Source: Oscillospiraceae bacterium (GTDB lineage: Bacteria > Bacillota > Clostridia > Oscillospirales > Oscillospiraceae). From it: DNA of 14,196 nucleotides. The position numbers were made by a program, and so were the translations under genes. Shown one piece after another: positions 6,332 to 13,608 of this stretch. Below the pieces are notes generated by a model, which was not told the origin of the DNA, ran no database searches, and saw only the letters and a program-made list of their open reading frames with translations. Every line of letters begins with the position of its first letter. Positions within the stretch are counted from its first letter, which is position 1. The stretch is from contig CACXHI010000176.1 of NCBI GenBank assembly GCA_902767395.1, positions 1-14,196 on the forward strand. The letters run 5' to 3'.

Positions 6332-7210
6332 GTGATTAAAAGCATGACCGGCTACGGAAGAGCCGTCGGTGTGTTTGCGGACAAGCAAATCACTGTCGAG
6401 CTTCGTTCCGTCAACAATCGCTATCTGGACTGCACCGTGAAGCTGCCCCGGCTCTACGCCTTCTGCGAGGACGCCGTCAAGCAGACCGTCAAGCAGTCTG
6501 TCACCCGCGGCAAGGTGGATGTGTTTGTCACCGTCAACCTGACCCAGAGCACCGACGTCAGCATCGGCCTGAACCGGCCTGTGCTGGAGGGCTATCTGGC
6601 GGCCATGAAGTCCATTGCGGACAACTATCCCGTCCGTGACGATATTTCGGTCAGTGCCATTTCCCGCCTGCCCGACGTGTTTACCGTGGAGAAGACCGAG
6701 CAGGACGAGGATGAACTGAAGGCCCAGCTTTTGGGCGTGGTGGAGCAGGCGCTGTGCGGCTACGACGCGATGCGCCGTGCAGAGGGCGAGGCGCTCGCCC
6801 GTGATCTGACCGCAAAGGCGGATGCCATTGCGCAGAAGGTGACCTTCGTGGAGGAACGCTCTCCCCAGTCCGTTGCCGCCTATCGGGAAAAGCTTCTGGC
6901 GAAGATGCAGGAGGTTCTTTCCTCGACCGCAGTGGACGAGGCGAGAATTCTGACCGAGGCCGCCATCTTTGCTGACAAGGTTGCGGTGGACGAGGAAACC
7001 GTCCGCCTGCGCAGCCATCTGGACCAGCTCCGCACAATGCTCGGCGCCTCGGAGCCCATTGGACGCAAGCTGGACTTCTTAATGCAGGAAATCAACCGCG
7101 AGACGAACACCATCGGCTCCAAGTGTGCGGATCTGGAGATTGCCCGCACGGTTGTGGACATCAAGGCCGAGTTGGAGAAAATCCGCGAGCAGATACAGAA
7201 TATCGAGTGA
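6332..7210 (+). CDS. yicC: YicC/YloC family endoribonuclease
   Basis: The 292-residue protein is a YicC-family member, shown in E. coli and B. subtilis to be an RNA-cleaving enzyme of the cytoplasm. The N-terminus MIKSMTGYGRA is the family signature. It is followed by ELRSVNNRYLD (about 23-33) and a C-terminal DUF1732-type region with FLMQEINRETNTIGSK and ADLEI. Length fits the family (about 290). Translation starts at GTG 6332, with AAAGGAG (6314-6320) eleven bases upstream; the ATG at 6344 would remove the conserved MIKS start. An out-of-frame ATG at 6325 lies closer to the ribosome site but ends after four codons. The gene heads the conserved yicC-remA-gmk-rpoZ cluster. The 60-base gap before it shows no clear promoter or terminator. 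Confidence 0.95.
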   Translation: MIKSMTGYGRAVGVFADKQITVELRSVNNRYLDCTVKLPRLYAFCEDAVKQTVKQSVTRGKVDVFVTVNLTQSTDVSIGLNRPVLEGYLAAMKSIADNYPVRDDISVSAISRLPDVFTVEKTEQDEDELKAQLLGVVEQALCGYDAMRRAEGEALARDLTAKADAIAQKVTFVEERSPQSVAAYREKLLAKMQEVLSSTAVDEARILTEAAIFADKVAVDEETVRLRSHLDQLRTMLGASEPIGRKLDFLMQEINRETNTIGSKCADLEIARTVVDIKAELEKIREQIQNIE

Positions 7211-7271
7211 GTCTTCCTGAAAACGGCGCGGCCCACAGGGACGGAACGCCGGCGGGAAAAGGGAGAAAACG

Positions 7272-7541
7272 ATGAAGCTGATTAACATCGGGTTTGGGAA
7301 CATGGTATCCGCACAGCGGCTGCTGTCCGTCATCAGCCCGGACTCCGCGCCCGTCAAGCGGCTGGTGCAGGAGGCCAGAGATCGCGGGATGCTGATCGAC
7401 GCCAGCTTTGGACGCAAAACGCGTGCTGTGCTGATTATGGATACGGATCATGTGATTCTCTCCGCCCTCGAGCCCAAGACCATTCGGGGCCGTGTGGCAG
7501 GAGACGAGGAGGAAGAAGACAGAGAAGATGAAGAAGGGTAG
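7272..7541 (+). CDS. remA: RemA family DNA-binding regulator (DUF370)
   Basis: RemA is a small DNA-binding protein that activates extracellular matrix and osmoprotection genes in B. subtilis and forms oligomeric rings. The 89-residue product has nearly the full family consensus: MKLINIGFGNMVSA, SPDSAPVKRLVQEARDRGMLIDA, GRKTRAVLIMD and DHVILSA. Length equals that of B. subtilis RemA. A clean ribosome site (AAAAGGGAG, 7257-7264) lies seven bases before the ATG. The C-terminus is an acidic tail (DEEEEDREDEEG, about 78-89); its GA-rich codons include the only strong Shine-Dalgarno-like sequence upstream of gmk. The gene overlaps gmk by 14 bases. Its place between yicC and gmk is the classic Firmicute order. 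Confidence 0.96.
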   Translation: MKLINIGFGNMVSAQRLLSVISPDSAPVKRLVQEARDRGMLIDASFGRKTRAVLIMDTDHVILSALEPKTIRGRVAGDEEEEDREDEEG

Positions 7542-8127
7542 ATTGATTGTGCTCTCCGGGCCCTCCGGCGTCGGCAAGGGCACGGTGGTTAAGGCGCTGA
7601 TGGAACGCAACCCGAAGGTGCGCGTTTCAGTTTCCGCGACTACGCGGCAGATGCGGCCGAACGAGGTCTCCGGCATCCACTACGATTTCCTCTCCCACGA
7701 GGAATTTGAGCGGCGGATTGCCGAGAATCAGTTTCTGGAGTATGCCGAATACGTGGGAAATTACTACGGAACGCCCGAGGAACCGGTCAACCGGATGCTT
7801 GAGGAGGGCTTGGACGTGATCCTGGAGATCGAGGTGCAGGGCGGCTTGCAGGTGATGCAGCGCCGCAGCGACGCCATTTCGATCTTCATCGCCGCCCCGT
7901 CCTTTGAAGTACTGGCGGGCCGTCTGCGCGGCAGGGGAGATACCGATGAGGACAAGATTCAGAAGCGGCTGCAAACGGCCCGCAGAGAATACCTCGTCGC
8001 GCCCCAATACCGGTACGTTGTGGTCAATGACCGCCTTGAGAACGCGGTGGACGACGTTCAGGCGATTCTTCGGGCCGAAGCCCTGCAAACAGAACATCAA
8101 CTGGAGCTTTTGAAGGAGGCAGAATAA
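7528..8127 (+). CDS. gmk: Guanylate kinase
   Basis: Guanylate kinase phosphorylates GMP to GDP with ATP and is essential for guanine nucleotide supply. The 199-residue protein has the P-loop GPSGVGKGT (11-19), the GMP-binding ATTRQMRPNE (37-46), YVGNYYGT, the EVQG segment (102-105) and the lid sequence RLRGRGDTDEDKIQKRL (132-148). The start at ATG 7528 gives the usual N-terminus (MKKGRLIVLSGPSG). A GTG at 7492 in frame would add twelve residues not seen in the family. The best Shine-Dalgarno-like sequence (GAGGAGGAAG, 7506-7515) is about 13-15 bases from the ATG, farther than usual; coupling to remA, which overlaps by 14 bases, probably supports initiation. Confidence 0.97.
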   Translation: MKKGRLIVLSGPSGVGKGTVVKALMERNPKVRVSVSATTRQMRPNEVSGIHYDFLSHEEFERRIAENQFLEYAEYVGNYYGTPEEPVNRMLEEGLDVILEIEVQGGLQVMQRRSDAISIFIAAPSFEVLAGRLRGRGDTDEDKIQKRLQTARREYLVAPQYRYVVVNDRLENAVDDVQAILRAEALQTEHQLELLKEAE

Positions 8128-8128
8128 C

Positions 8129-8335
8129 ATGCTTTATCCCCCTATGAGTGAACTTTTGACGCACATTGACAGTCGGTACCTTCTGGTCAACGTGGTGGCC
8201 CGCCGTGCGCGGCAGATCGCCCTCGAGAGCAGAGAATTTGACCAGCCCCTGACGGAGAAGCCCGTGACCCTGGCGATTCGTGAGGTGGCCGACGGCAAGC
8301 TCGCCGCTCAGATCAAGAAGGAGTATCTGCGGTGA
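8129..8335 (+). CDS. rpoZ: DNA-directed RNA polymerase omega subunit
   Basis: Omega is the small subunit that helps beta-prime fold and stabilises RNA polymerase. The 68-residue product carries the family core: MSELLTHIDSRYLLVNVVARRARQIA, then KPVTLAIREVADGKL. Its length is normal for Firmicutes. It starts one base after the gmk stop, with AAGGAGG (8113-8119) nine bases upstream. The rpoZ stop TGA overlaps an ATG (TGATG at 8333-8337) that opens an 11-codon micro-ORF leading to priA. The position directly after gmk matches Bacillus and Clostridium genomes. Confidence 0.95.
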   Translation: MLYPPMSELLTHIDSRYLLVNVVARRARQIALESREFDQPLTEKPVTLAIREVADGKLAAQIKKEYLR

Positions 8336-8370
8336 TGAAACCGCGCTGGCAGCGGGAGCTTTGGCAATGA
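8335..8370 (+). CDS. Possible 11-codon micro-ORF bridging rpoZ and priA
   Basis: ATG at 8335 reads MKPRWQRELWQ and stops with TGA at 8368-8370. It overlaps the rpoZ stop (TGATG) and the priA start (ATGA, 8367-8370). An AAGGAG sequence (8318-8323) lies eleven bases upstream. It may only serve to carry ribosomes from rpoZ into priA, or it may be chance. No protein similarity is recognised. Confidence 0.3.
   Translation: MKPRWQRELWQ
8354..8358 (+). promoter_or_regulatory. Ribosome site that fixes the priA start
   Basis: GGGAG at 8354-8358 stands eight bases before the ATG at 8367. The open frame runs upstream to 8280 inside rpoZ, but no good ribosome site supports that start and the extra residues are unlike PriA. 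Confidence 0.75.
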
Positions 8371-10820
8371 TTGCGAAAATTGCGCTGGAGGGTCTTCCCT
8401 ATGCCATTGACAAGCCCTACAGCTATCTGCTTCCCGACGCGCTGGAAATGGCGCGTCCGGGCTGTCGTGTCAGTGTTCCCTTCGGCTCGGGCAACCGCCT
8501 GCGCGAGGGGATAATCCTGACGGTGGAAGCGGGGACACAGGCGGAGTTGAAGCAGGTGGCGCAGATCCTCGACGCACAGCCGGTGCTGTCAGCGCGGATG
8601 CTGCGACTGGCGGCCTTCGTCCGGGAGCGCTGCTTCTGCACCTTCTATGAGGTCATCCATGCCATGCTTCCGGCGGGACTCTGGCTGCAGTGCCGCGAGG
8701 TCTTTGCACTGGCCAAGCTGCCGGAAAACTGGTCTGCGCGTGTGGAACAGGAGCCCCTGACGGCCCGAATCGTCGCGCTGATCCGGGATGCCGGCGGGCG
8801 GCTGCGCGACGACGCGCTCTACCGTCAGTGCGGCAGCGGCCCTGCCGTAGCTGAGGCGCTGGCCCGGCTCCGCGAACGGGGCTGGCTCCGTGCCGATCAC
8901 GAGCTTCGCCGCAGAAACAGCGACAAAACCGAGCAGATTCTCGAGCTGACGGCCGATCGGGAGCAGATTGAAGCGCATTTGCAGGCAAATGGCAGGCGCG
9001 CACCGATGCAGCGCGCCGTGCTGGAGCTGATGGGTACCGTCGGAGTCATATCCAAGAAGGAATTGCAATACTTTACTGGGGCGAGCACACAGACGATCCG
9101 CGCACTGGAGCGTGCGGGTCTGCTTCGGATGGATGCGCGGGAAATTCTGCGTCAGACGCATGTGACCCCTTACGAGGGAGACGTGACCTTTTCTCTGACG
9201 CCGGATCAAGCGGCAGCCTATACGGAGCTGCTTGGTCGGATGCGCGCCGAAAAACCCGGCGCGGCCCTGCTGTATGGCGTGACCGGCTCCGGGAAAACCG
9301 CCGTGTATATCAATCTCATCCGGCAATGTCTGGCCGAGGGCCGGACGGCGCTGCTTTTGGTGCCGGAGATTGCCCTGACGCCGCAGCTTTTAAGTCTGTT
9401 TTCCGCCTGCTTCGGGCAGGACGTTGCCGTTTTGCACAGCGGTCTGCGCGTCGGAGAGCGGTACGACGAATTCAAGCGGATTGCGCGCGGCGAGGCGAGA
9501 GTCGTCGTGGGGACACGGTCCGCTGTGTTTGCCCCGCTGGAGCGGCTCGGCCTGATCGTGGTGGACGAGGAGCAGGAGCATACCTACAAATCCGAGAACA
9601 ACCCCCGCTATCACGCACGAGAGGTGGCGCTCTGCCGGGGCAGCCGGGAGGGGGCGCTGGTCATCCTCGGCTCCGCGACGCCCAGCGTTGAAACCATGTA
9701 CCGCGCCCAGCGGGGCGAGCTCGCGTTTTGCCGCCTGCGTGGACGGTACAACGGGCGGGCGCTTCCGTCCGTCACGTTGGTGGATATGAAGCAGGAGCTG
9801 AAAAACGGCAACAGCACCGCCGTCAGCGAACAACTGCGCGACGCCATTGTGGAACGAATGGCGCGCAGGGAGAAAACCATCCTCCTGCTGAATCGAAGGG
9901 GCGGCAACCGGTTGGTGCTGTGTGTGGACTGCGGCTACGTGCCCACCTGTCCCAAGTGCAGCGTCAGCCTGACCTATCACATGGCCAACGAACGGCTGAT
10001 GTGTCACTATTGCGGACATTCCCAGCCGGTTATGGCGCGCTGTCCGTCCTGCGGCGGTCATCTTAAACGGATCGGCGTGGGAACCCAGCAGCTCGAATAC
10101 GATCTGAATCGGCTGATTCCGGGCGTCCGGCTTCTGCGCATGGACGCCGATACGATCACGGCCACAAATCCCCACGAGGCGGTACTGAGCCGCTTTCAGA
10201 ACGAGCAGATCGACGTGCTGATCGGCACGCAGATGGTTGCCAAGGGACTCAATTTCCCGGATGTGACCCTCGTTGGCGTCGTGGACGCTGACGCCTCGCT
10301 CTATGTGGAGCATTATCGCTCCGCCGAAACGACCTTTGCCCTGATCACGCAGGTCGTCGGACGGTCGGGCCGGGGAGAAAAGCCCGGTGCAGCCATCATT
10401 CAGACCATGACGCCCAAAAACGCGGTTTTGATGCAGGCTGCGGCGCAGGACTATGACAGCTTCTATGAGACGGAGCTTCCCCTGCGGCGGCTGCGAAGCT
10501 GCCCGCCCTTCTGCGATTATTTCCAGATCGGCTTTGTCGGCTTCCCCGAGCGCCACGTAGAGGACTGCGCCGGTCGTTTCGCGCAGGCACTGTGGCAGCG
10601 CCTTGCCGAGACTGGGCTTTCCGCGTCTGTGGCGGACCTGCTCGGCCCCGCGCCGGCCGCCATTTTGAAAATCAACAATAAATTCCGATTCCGTCTCACG
10701 CTGTGCTGCGTCGCTTCCAAGGCCCTTCGTCTGGAGCTAAGCAGTCTGGTTCGTGATTTTTCCAGACAGAAACAAACCAGAGGCGTCAGCCTCTACGTGG
10801 ACGTGAACGGCTACGAATAG
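8367..10820 (+). CDS. priA: Primosomal protein N' (replication restart helicase PriA)
   Basis: PriA recognises stalled forks and D-loops, unwinds DNA 3' to 5' and reloads the replicative helicase. The 817-residue protein has an N-terminal 3'-DNA-binding region (IALEGLPYAIDKPYSYLLP), the Walker A GVTGSGKT (304-311), VPEIALTPQL, and Walker B DEEQ (400-403, where Proteobacteria and Bacillus usually have DEEH). Next come GSATPS, eight zinc-binding cysteines (519, 522, 528, 531, 546, 549, 559, 562), the IGTQMVAKGLNFP segment and QVVGRSGRG (662-670). All helicase motifs are intact and the length is typical (about 730-830). The start ATG overlaps the micro-ORF stop. The def gene follows 12 bases after the stop. 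coaBC, normally just upstream, is absent. Confidence 0.97.
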   Translation: MIAKIALEGLPYAIDKPYSYLLPDALEMARPGCRVSVPFGSGNRLREGIILTVEAGTQAELKQVAQILDAQPVLSARMLRLAAFVRERCFCTFYEVIHAMLPAGLWLQCREVFALAKLPENWSARVEQEPLTARIVALIRDAGGRLRDDALYRQCGSGPAVAEALARLRERGWLRADHELRRRNSDKTEQILELTADREQIEAHLQANGRRAPMQRAVLELMGTVGVISKKELQYFTGASTQTIRALERAGLLRMDAREILRQTHVTPYEGDVTFSLTPDQAAAYTELLGRMRAEKPGAALLYGVTGSGKTAVYINLIRQCLAEGRTALLLVPEIALTPQLLSLFSACFGQDVAVLHSGLRVGERYDEFKRIARGEARVVVGTRSAVFAPLERLGLIVVDEEQEHTYKSENNPRYHAREVALCRGSREGALVILGSATPSVETMYRAQRGELAFCRLRGRYNGRALPSVTLVDMKQELKNGNSTAVSEQLRDAIVERMARREKTILLLNRRGGNRLVLCVDCGYVPTCPKCSVSLTYHMANERLMCHYCGHSQPVMARCPSCGGHLKRIGVGTQQLEYDLNRLIPGVRLLRMDADTITATNPHEAVLSRFQNEQIDVLIGTQMVAKGLNFPDVTLVGVVDADASLYVEHYRSAETTFALITQVVGRSGRGEKPGAAIIQTMTPKNAVLMQAAAQDYDSFYETELPLRRLRSCPPFCDYFQIGFVGFPERHVEDCAGRFAQALWQRLAETGLSASVADLLGPAPAAILKINNKFRFRLTLCCVASKALRLELSSLVRDFSRQKQTRGVSLYVDVNGYE

Positions 10821-10832
10821 GAGAAACCAACG

Positions 10833-11330
10833 ATGGCATTAAGAATGATTCTCACAGAGGGCAATCCCACCCTCAATAAAGTCTGCCGTCCCGTGACGGC
10901 CTTTGACGAGCGGCTTGCGACCTTGTTGGACGATATGAAGGAAACGGTGACGCACGCAAACGGCGTGGGGCTTGCCGCCCCGCAGGTGGGAGTCCTTCGC
11001 CGCATCGTGGTCGTCGATCTGGGCGATGAGATCGTGGAGCTTGTGAACCCCCGCATTCTGGAGCAGTCCGGGGAGCAAGACGGTCTTGAGGGCTGTCTGA
11101 GCGTACCGAATCGCTTCGGACTGGTCAAGCGGCCCAACTATGTGAAGCTGGAGGCGCAGGATCGGCATGGCGACTGGTATGAATACGAGGGAGAGGACCT
11201 GATCGCCCGCTGCTTCTGCCATGAGTTGGAGCATCTGGACGGGCATCTCTATACCGAGCGGGCCTATCGGATGCTGACCGAAGAGGAATATGAGAAGCTG
11301 ATGCGAGAGAATGAGGAGGAGAACAAATGA
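10833..11330 (+). CDS. def: Peptide deformylase
   Basis: Peptide deformylase removes the formyl group from the N-terminal methionine of new proteins. The 165-residue enzyme shows all three active-site motifs: GVGLAAPQ (44-51), EGCLS (86-90, with metal ligand C88) and HELEH (130-134, the two metal-binding histidines and catalytic Glu). The spelling EGCLSVPN and the short loops point to a type I-like enzyme. TAGGAGA (10818-10824), partly made from the priA stop codon, is eight bases before the ATG. The last codons overlap fmt by four bases (ATGA). The tail is Glu-rich (TEEEYEKLMRENEEENK). Pairing with fmt, which adds the formyl group, is the usual arrangement. Confidence 0.98.
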   Translation: MALRMILTEGNPTLNKVCRPVTAFDERLATLLDDMKETVTHANGVGLAAPQVGVLRRIVVVDLGDEIVELVNPRILEQSGEQDGLEGCLSVPNRFGLVKRPNYVKLEAQDRHGDWYEYEGEDLIARCFCHELEHLDGHLYTERAYRMLTEEEYEKLMRENEEENK

Positions 11331-12241
11331 AGCTGGTCTTCATGGGAACTCCGGCCTTTGCCGCCGCCTGCCTTTCCGCCGTTTTGGAGACCGAGCATCC
11401 TGTGATTGGAGTCTATACCAAGCCGGACACGCCCAAGAACCGCGGCATGAAGCTGATCCCCTCCGAGGTGAAGACGCTGGCACTTGCCCACGGGCTTCCG
11501 ATTTTCCAGCCCCAGAGCTTCAAGGACGATGCGGTGTATGAGGAGCTCAAGGCACTTGCCCCGGATCTGATTGTGGCGGTGGCCTACGGAAAGATCCTTC
11601 CCCAGCGGGTGCTGGACATTCCGCCGTTGGGCTGCATCAACATTCACGGCTCGATTCTGCCCGCGCTCCGAGGCTCCGCGCCGATCCAGTGGGCCGTTTT
11701 GAACGATCTGCCCCAGACCGGCGTGACTGCCATGTACATGAGCGCGGGAATGGACGAGGGCGATATGATCGAAGCCCGCACGACCCCCATTGGGGAGAAC
11801 GAGACGGCCGGGGAGCTGATGGAGCGGCTCGCGCCGCTCGGCGCGGCGCTTTTGAAGGATACGCTGACCGCCGTTTCCAACGGCAGCGTGACGCGGACGC
11901 CGCAGGATCCGGCGCTCGCAACCTACGCGCCGATGCTCACCAAGGAGCTTTCTCCCATCGACTGGACGCATTCCGTCCGGGCGATTCTGGCGCAGATTCG
12001 CGGACTGAATCCGTGGCCCGTGGCGACGGCTTCTCTCGGCGGAACCGAATTCAAGATCTACGAGGCGAGAAGCTGGCAGACGGAGGCGGCCTCCGCCCCC
12101 GGGACGCTTTTGGCCCTGACTAAAAAGGGACTGGCCGTGGCTTGCGGCGATGGCGCGGTGCTGATTACCCGGCTCCAAGCCCCCGGCGGCAAGGTCATGC
12201 CCGCCGCCGACTACTTCCGTGGCCACCCGATCGAGCTGTAA
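11327..12241 (+). CDS. fmt: Methionyl-tRNA formyltransferase
   Basis: Fmt transfers a formyl group from 10-formyl-THF to initiator Met-tRNA, the first step of bacterial translation initiation. The 304-residue protein begins MKLVFMGTPAFAA and has the formyl-binding motif NIHGSILPALRGSAPI with the catalytic N105 and H107. The catalytic Asp is D143 in GMDEGDM. The C-terminal tRNA-binding domain has the IRGLNPWP signature. Length is slightly under the usual 310-315. GAGGAGGAG (11313-11321), inside the def tail, serves as ribosome site for the overlapping ATG. The stop TAA runs into an A-rich stretch that contains the rsmB ribosome site. Confidence 0.98.
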   Translation: MKLVFMGTPAFAAACLSAVLETEHPVIGVYTKPDTPKNRGMKLIPSEVKTLALAHGLPIFQPQSFKDDAVYEELKALAPDLIVAVAYGKILPQRVLDIPPLGCINIHGSILPALRGSAPIQWAVLNDLPQTGVTAMYMSAGMDEGDMIEARTTPIGENETAGELMERLAPLGAALLKDTLTAVSNGSVTRTPQDPALATYAPMLTKELSPIDWTHSVRAILAQIRGLNPWPVATASLGGTEFKIYEARSWQTEAASAPGTLLALTKKGLAVACGDGAVLITRLQAPGGKVMPAADYFRGHPIEL

Positions 12242-12255
12242 AAAAAGGAGAGCCT

Positions 12256-13560
12256 ATGTCCGCAAGAGACGCCGCCCTGTCTGTGCTGATTGCCTGCCGC
12301 CGCGGCGGCGCGTGGTTGGATGGAGCGCTGAAACAGCAGCTTGCCAAAGACGAGCTGGACCGCCGGGATGCTGCGCTGGTGACTCGGCTCTGTGCCGCCG
12401 TGCTTCAAAACCGGATGCTTCTGGATGAATGGATCGCGCGGTATTTGAGGGGCAAGCTGTCCGCCCTTCAGCCCGTGGTGCTGGAGATTCTGCGGCTGGC
12501 AGTCTGTCAGCTCCGGTTTTTCGATAAGCTGCCCGCCTCCGCCGTGGTCAACGAGGCCGTGGGGCAGACCAAGCGTCTGGCAAACCCCAAGGCGGCGGGG
12601 CTGGTGAACGGCCTTCTGCGTGCCATGCTGCGGGACCCCGCCCGTCTGACCCTGCCGGAAGACCTCAGCCTGCGCTACAGCCACCCGGCCGCGCTGGTTG
12701 AGCTTCTGCGGCAGAACGTGGGGGAGGAGCGGCTGGAGGCCCTGCTGCGCGCCCACAATGAGGCGCCGCCCGCCTGCATTCAGACCAATCGCCTCCGCAC
12801 CGACACGGCGACCCTGACCGCCGCGCTGGAGAACGACGGCCTGCGCGTGACGCCTCACCCGTGGCTGTCCGACTGCCTGCTCCTCAGCGGCGGAGGCGTC
12901 GAGCAGACCGAGGCGTTCCGAAACGGCTGGTTTTACGTGCAGGACGCCGCCGCCCGTCTGGCGGTGAAAGCTCTGTCACCCGCGCCAAATCAGCGGGTGC
13001 TGGACTGCTGCGCCGCGCCGGGCGGGAAGAGCTTTGCCGCTGCCATTGCCATGCGGGACACGGGCAGTCTGACCGCCTGCGACGTACATCCCCATAAGAT
13101 CGACCTGATCGAACGCGGCGCGGCGCGGCTGGGCATCACCTGCCTGACCGCGCAGGTGCGGGACGCCTCCGAGGTCTGCCTCGACTGGCTGGGGCGCTTT
13201 GATCGGGTGATTGCCGACGTGCCCTGCTCCGGCCTTGGGGTGATCCGCAAAAAGCCGGATATTCGCTACAAGGAGCTTGCGCCGATGGAGGCGCTTCCTG
13301 CAATTCAACACCGGATTCTTTCGGCGCAGGCTGCCCATCTTCGCCCCGGCGGCGTTCTGGTCTACAGTACGTGTACCATCCTGCGCCGGGAGAACGAGGC
13401 GGTTGTGGAGCGCTTTCTTGCGGAACATTCAGAGTTTTCCCTCGAGCCGTTTTTCGTTCCGGGATTGGGCGAGATCTCCACGGGAATGCGAACCCTGCTG
13501 CCCTGTGACGAGGGCACGGACGGCTTTTTCCTCGCCCGTCTGCGCAGAACCGACGGCTGA
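12256..13560 (+). CDS. rsmB: 16S rRNA (cytosine(967)-C(5))-methyltransferase RsmB
   Basis: RsmB (Sun) methylates C967 of 16S rRNA with SAM. The 434-residue product has an N-terminal NusB-like helical domain (about 1-130, with LPASAVVNEAVGQTKR and GLVNGLLRAM), then the Rossmann methyltransferase. Visible motifs are the SAM-binding LDCCAAPGGKS (249-259), DVPCSGLGVIRKKPD (321-335, C324) and YSTCTI (370-375, C373). The two cysteines are the nucleophile and its helper in this family. The ATG at 12256 is preceded by AAAAAAGGAG (12241-12250). The frame is open upstream to 12142 inside fmt, but that part has no ribosome site and is unlike the family. Typical length is 430-450. Confidence 0.97.
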   Translation: MSARDAALSVLIACRRGGAWLDGALKQQLAKDELDRRDAALVTRLCAAVLQNRMLLDEWIARYLRGKLSALQPVVLEILRLAVCQLRFFDKLPASAVVNEAVGQTKRLANPKAAGLVNGLLRAMLRDPARLTLPEDLSLRYSHPAALVELLRQNVGEERLEALLRAHNEAPPACIQTNRLRTDTATLTAALENDGLRVTPHPWLSDCLLLSGGGVEQTEAFRNGWFYVQDAAARLAVKALSPAPNQRVLDCCAAPGGKSFAAAIAMRDTGSLTACDVHPHKIDLIERGAARLGITCLTAQVRDASEVCLDWLGRFDRVIADVPCSGLGVIRKKPDIRYKELAPMEALPAIQHRILSAQAAHLRPGGVLVYSTCTILRRENEAVVERFLAEHSEFSLEPFFVPGLGEISTGMRTLLPCDEGTDGFFLARLRRTDG

Positions 13561-13608
13561 GGGCCGCCGAACGGCGCGTCATTTCCGACTGAAAGCTAAC
13601 ATAATATT
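13561..13608 (+). other. Short rsmB-rlmN spacer, no clear ribosome site
   Basis: The 48-base gap has a GC-rich half containing CGCC/GGCG arms (13565-13568 and 13573-13576) around a four-base loop, with no T-run. An AT-rich half (TAACATAATATT) reaches up to the rlmN ATG. I find no AGGAG-like sequence and no convincing -35/-10 pair. It is the only gene junction of the cluster without an evident ribosome site. Confidence 0.5.

Noticed and set aside
13565..13576. CGCC-GAAC-GGCG hairpin after rsmB as a terminator
   Set aside because: Only four pairs and no T-run; mentioned in the spacer entry only.
13579..13607. Possible promoter for rlmN using TAATAT at 13602-13607
   Set aside because: The base set 17 upstream (TCATTT) is a poor -35, and the implied transcription start would fall inside the coding region.
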